64,000 bases of DNA, taken from the NCBI RefSeq assembly GCF_003144095.1, contig NZ_NSKH01000023.1:186001-250000 (forward strand), read 5' to 3'. A program made the position numbers and the translations under genes. Source of the DNA: Streptomyces sp. ICBB 8177 (GTDB taxonomy: Bacteria; Actinomycetota; Actinomycetes; Streptomycetales; Streptomycetaceae). Below are positions 62,390 through 64,000 of the stretch, piece after piece. How positions within the stretch are numbered: position 1 is the first letter of the stretch; each line of letters begins with the position of its first letter. Below the pieces are notes generated by a model. That model was given only the letters and a program-made list of their open reading frames with translations. It was not told the DNA's origin and ran no database searches.

Positions 62390-63493
62390 TCATCCGGGGG
62401 CGTCGGGCCGTTCGGAGTTCTCGGGGCTGTCGTCTGCCCGTATCGGCGGTCCCAGTGACCGACCGCCGCGGTGAGCCCAGGGGTCACCGAGGACGACCTG
62501 GATGATGCCGGTGACGGGAATCGCCAGCAGGGCACCGAGGATCCCGGCGACTTCGGCGGCGATCAGGGTGGCCAGCAGCACGGTGAGGGGGTTGAGTTTC
62601 ACCGTCCGGGACAGGATGACCGGTTGCAGGAGGTGGTTTTCGGCCTGCTGGTAGACGATGAAGAAGATGACGGCCCCGATGCCGGCCGGCAGGGAGTGGA
62701 CGAACGCCACTGCGGAGGCGACGACAGCTCCTATGGTGGCTCCCACCAGGGGAATGAGGTCGGTCACGGCGACGAAGAGAGCCAGCAGGCCGGCGAACGG
62801 CACTCCGGAAACCAGCAGGACGACGTAGGTCAGAAGCCCGCAGATGACGCTGATCAGCAAGTTCCCGGTCGGATAGCCGTTCACGGTACGGGCGCACGCG
62901 GCTCCGACGCGGCGTATGCGGGCCGCGGGCGCCTCGTCCACGAAGGCCAGGGACCGGTCTATGGCCCTGGGGCCCTCCAACACCATCAGGTAGGCCAGCA
63001 CGAAGATGGTGAGAGCGCCTGCCGCGGTGCTCGCGGCACCACGGAGGAACTTCGCGACGGGCGTGCTCAGACCGGTGGCGAACGCGCGGATCTGCGCCTG
63101 ATGGTGCTGGACATACCGCAGGGCGTGTGTCCGCTCCAGCAGATTGCCGACTGGCCCGCGGCCGGCCTGGGCGTCCCTGATCATCGCGGGCAGGCGACCG
63201 GCGAACCGGCTTCCCTCCTGGGCCAGGGGGATGACGAACAGGGCGACCACCGCGCCGAGTGCCGCGGCCGCAGCCAGGAAGACCAGCAGGGCGGCCACCT
63301 ACCGTCGGCACCGGGGCGCCCGTCGCTGCAGCGTTTCGACCGCTGGATGAAGGGAGACGGCCAGGAACAACGCGATGACCGCCCAGATCAGGACCCGTCG
63401 AGCCTGGACCACCAGCTCAAGTGCGACGCAGGTGGCGAGCACCAAGCCGATGGTGGCGAGAATGGTTCGCACCGGAACCGGACGCGTCGCCAT
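62390..63493 (-). pseudogene. AI-2E/PerM family transporter interrupted by one in-frame TAG
   Basis: One continuous minus-strand frame encodes a membrane protein of the AI-2E exporter/PerM family. It has an N-terminal pair of helices (RTILATIGLVLATCVALELV, LIWAVIALFLAVSLHPAVET) and a soluble region. The conserved C-terminal helices include LLISVICGLLTYVVLLVSGV, GLLALFVAVTDLIPLVGATI and ILGALLAIPVTGIIQVVLGD. A single TAG (63299-63301) separates residue 64 from the next codon, GTG. The rest is intact, so this is either a young nonsense pseudogene, a sequencing error, or a gene restarted at that GTG. ATG 63493 is the likely start; GTG 63499 is possible. Confidence 0.75.
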
Positions 63494-63661
63494 GGGCACC
63501 GGGTTCCCAGCCCCGGTCACGGGAAAACGAGCCCCGAGGTGGCTGCCGGGTCCGTCACGTCCTGGGCGCCGAGGCGTCCTGGGCACCGCCGCACCCCAGG
63601 TGCGGATCCCCCGGCCGAGTTGCAAGCTGATGCCGTGGGCCGTGACTGTCGAAGGAGTGTC

Positions 63662-63808
63662 ATGGGGGCGGTGGCCGCAGGCGCGATCTCCGGACCGCAG
63701 GTCCGGTGGGGGACAAAGCCGTCGGTCGCGGGCGTGACCGCGCCGGACCGGCTGGCGGCAGTCAGACGCGGCCGGCTGACGCATGCGACTGCAGGGTCCG
63801 CGCCGTGA
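63662..63808 (+). CDS. Small 48-residue protein of unknown function
   Basis: MGAVAAGAISGPQVRWGTKP and 28 further Ala/Arg/Thr-rich residues. AAGGAG stands 4 nt before the ATG, and its TGA overlaps the next GTG start (GTGA), which is a normal coupled arrangement. It has no recognised family and may be the shortened remnant of a longer gene. Confidence 0.4.
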   Translation: MGAVAAGAISGPQVRWGTKPSVAGVTAPDRLAAVRRGRLTHATAGSAP

Positions 63809-63891
63809 CCGAGAACGCGCCGCGACCGACGACGACCGGCGCGCGGCGGCCCTGTCTGTTCGTGAATCCGCGCTCGGGCGGGTGGTCCTGA
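63805..63891 (+). pseudogene. N-terminal fragment of a diacylglycerol kinase-like protein
   Basis: The 28 codons after GTG 63805 read VTENAPRPTTTGARRPCLFV then NPRSGGWS and stop. RRPCLFVNPRSGG is the first strand and nucleotide-binding turn of the diacylglycerol kinase/YegS family (NPxSG). The roughly 280 following residues are missing. The frame after it (SLAGEPAALARRAGETARIF, to the window edge) belongs to something else that I do not recognise. Confidence 0.5.
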
Positions 63892-64000
63892 TCGATGCTT
63901 CCCTCGCCGGGGAACCGGCGGCGCTCGCCCGACGCGCGGGGGAGACGGCGCGGATCTTTACACGGCCGCTTGTCGCCGAGGTGGCTGCGGAGAGCGGACT

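Overview
The window is GC-rich actinobacterial DNA, most likely from Streptomyces or a close relative. The reasons are strongly G/C-biased codon usage, many GTG and TTG starts, overlapping stop/start codons, and only one leucine TTA codon noticed (29431-29433). The gene neighbourhood (glyoxylate carboligase, catalase, ureide genes, an AllR-like IclR regulator) also resembles the allantoin-utilisation region known from Streptomyces coelicolor.

Left third (1-33.9 kb): purine and ureide catabolism. The end of a xanthine dehydrogenase large subunit is followed by a purine permease and XdhC. A TetR/FAD-monooxygenase pair, a LuxR/acyl-CoA ligase pair, a GH1 glucosidase with an MFS exporter or importer, and a second acyl-CoA ligase are interspersed. 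The catabolic route can be read almost completely. 8-oxoguanine deaminase and a urate/xanthine permease feed the pathway. Uricase, HIU hydrolase and OHCU decarboxylase (one operon) convert urate to allantoin. Allantoinase and allantoicase give ureidoglycolate. Glyoxylate carboligase, hydroxypyruvate isomerase, tartronate semialdehyde reductase and malate synthase remove glyoxylate, and a catalase can remove the peroxide made by uricase. An IclR regulator lies beside allantoinase. A composite operator (16-bp palindrome, 5 bp, 15-bp palindrome) sits in front of gcl, the hyi-glxR genes, malate synthase and the IclR gene, and a second palindrome class marks the uricase, allantoinase and catalase promoters. 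No ureidoglycolate-cleaving enzyme is visible.

Middle (33.9-54.8 kb): sugar uptake and inositol catabolism. A GH1 glucosidase with a three-gene ABC importer faces a ROK repressor across a nested AT-rich palindrome. After an AIM24-type protein and an aldolase-fold protein lacking its catalytic lysine comes an inositol block. It has a Gfo/Idh dehydrogenase, an IolE-like isomerase/dehydratase and a ribose-type ABC transporter on one strand, and iolC, an aldolase, iolB, iolD and a GntR regulator on the other. A ROK glucokinase-like gene and a small membrane protein follow.

Right end (54.9-64 kb): decaying DNA with a few intact genes. A deletion appears to have removed the 5' ends of both a ROK regulator and a divergent glycosidase-like gene. 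A secreted ricin-lectin protein is intact. Beyond it lie fragments of a pca enol-lactonase, a cytochrome P450 and a zinc alcohol dehydrogenase, then an HdeD-like membrane protein, an AI-2E-family transporter interrupted by one amber codon, and a truncated lipid-kinase-like reading frame. All functional calls rest on motif recognition by eye; no database search was run.
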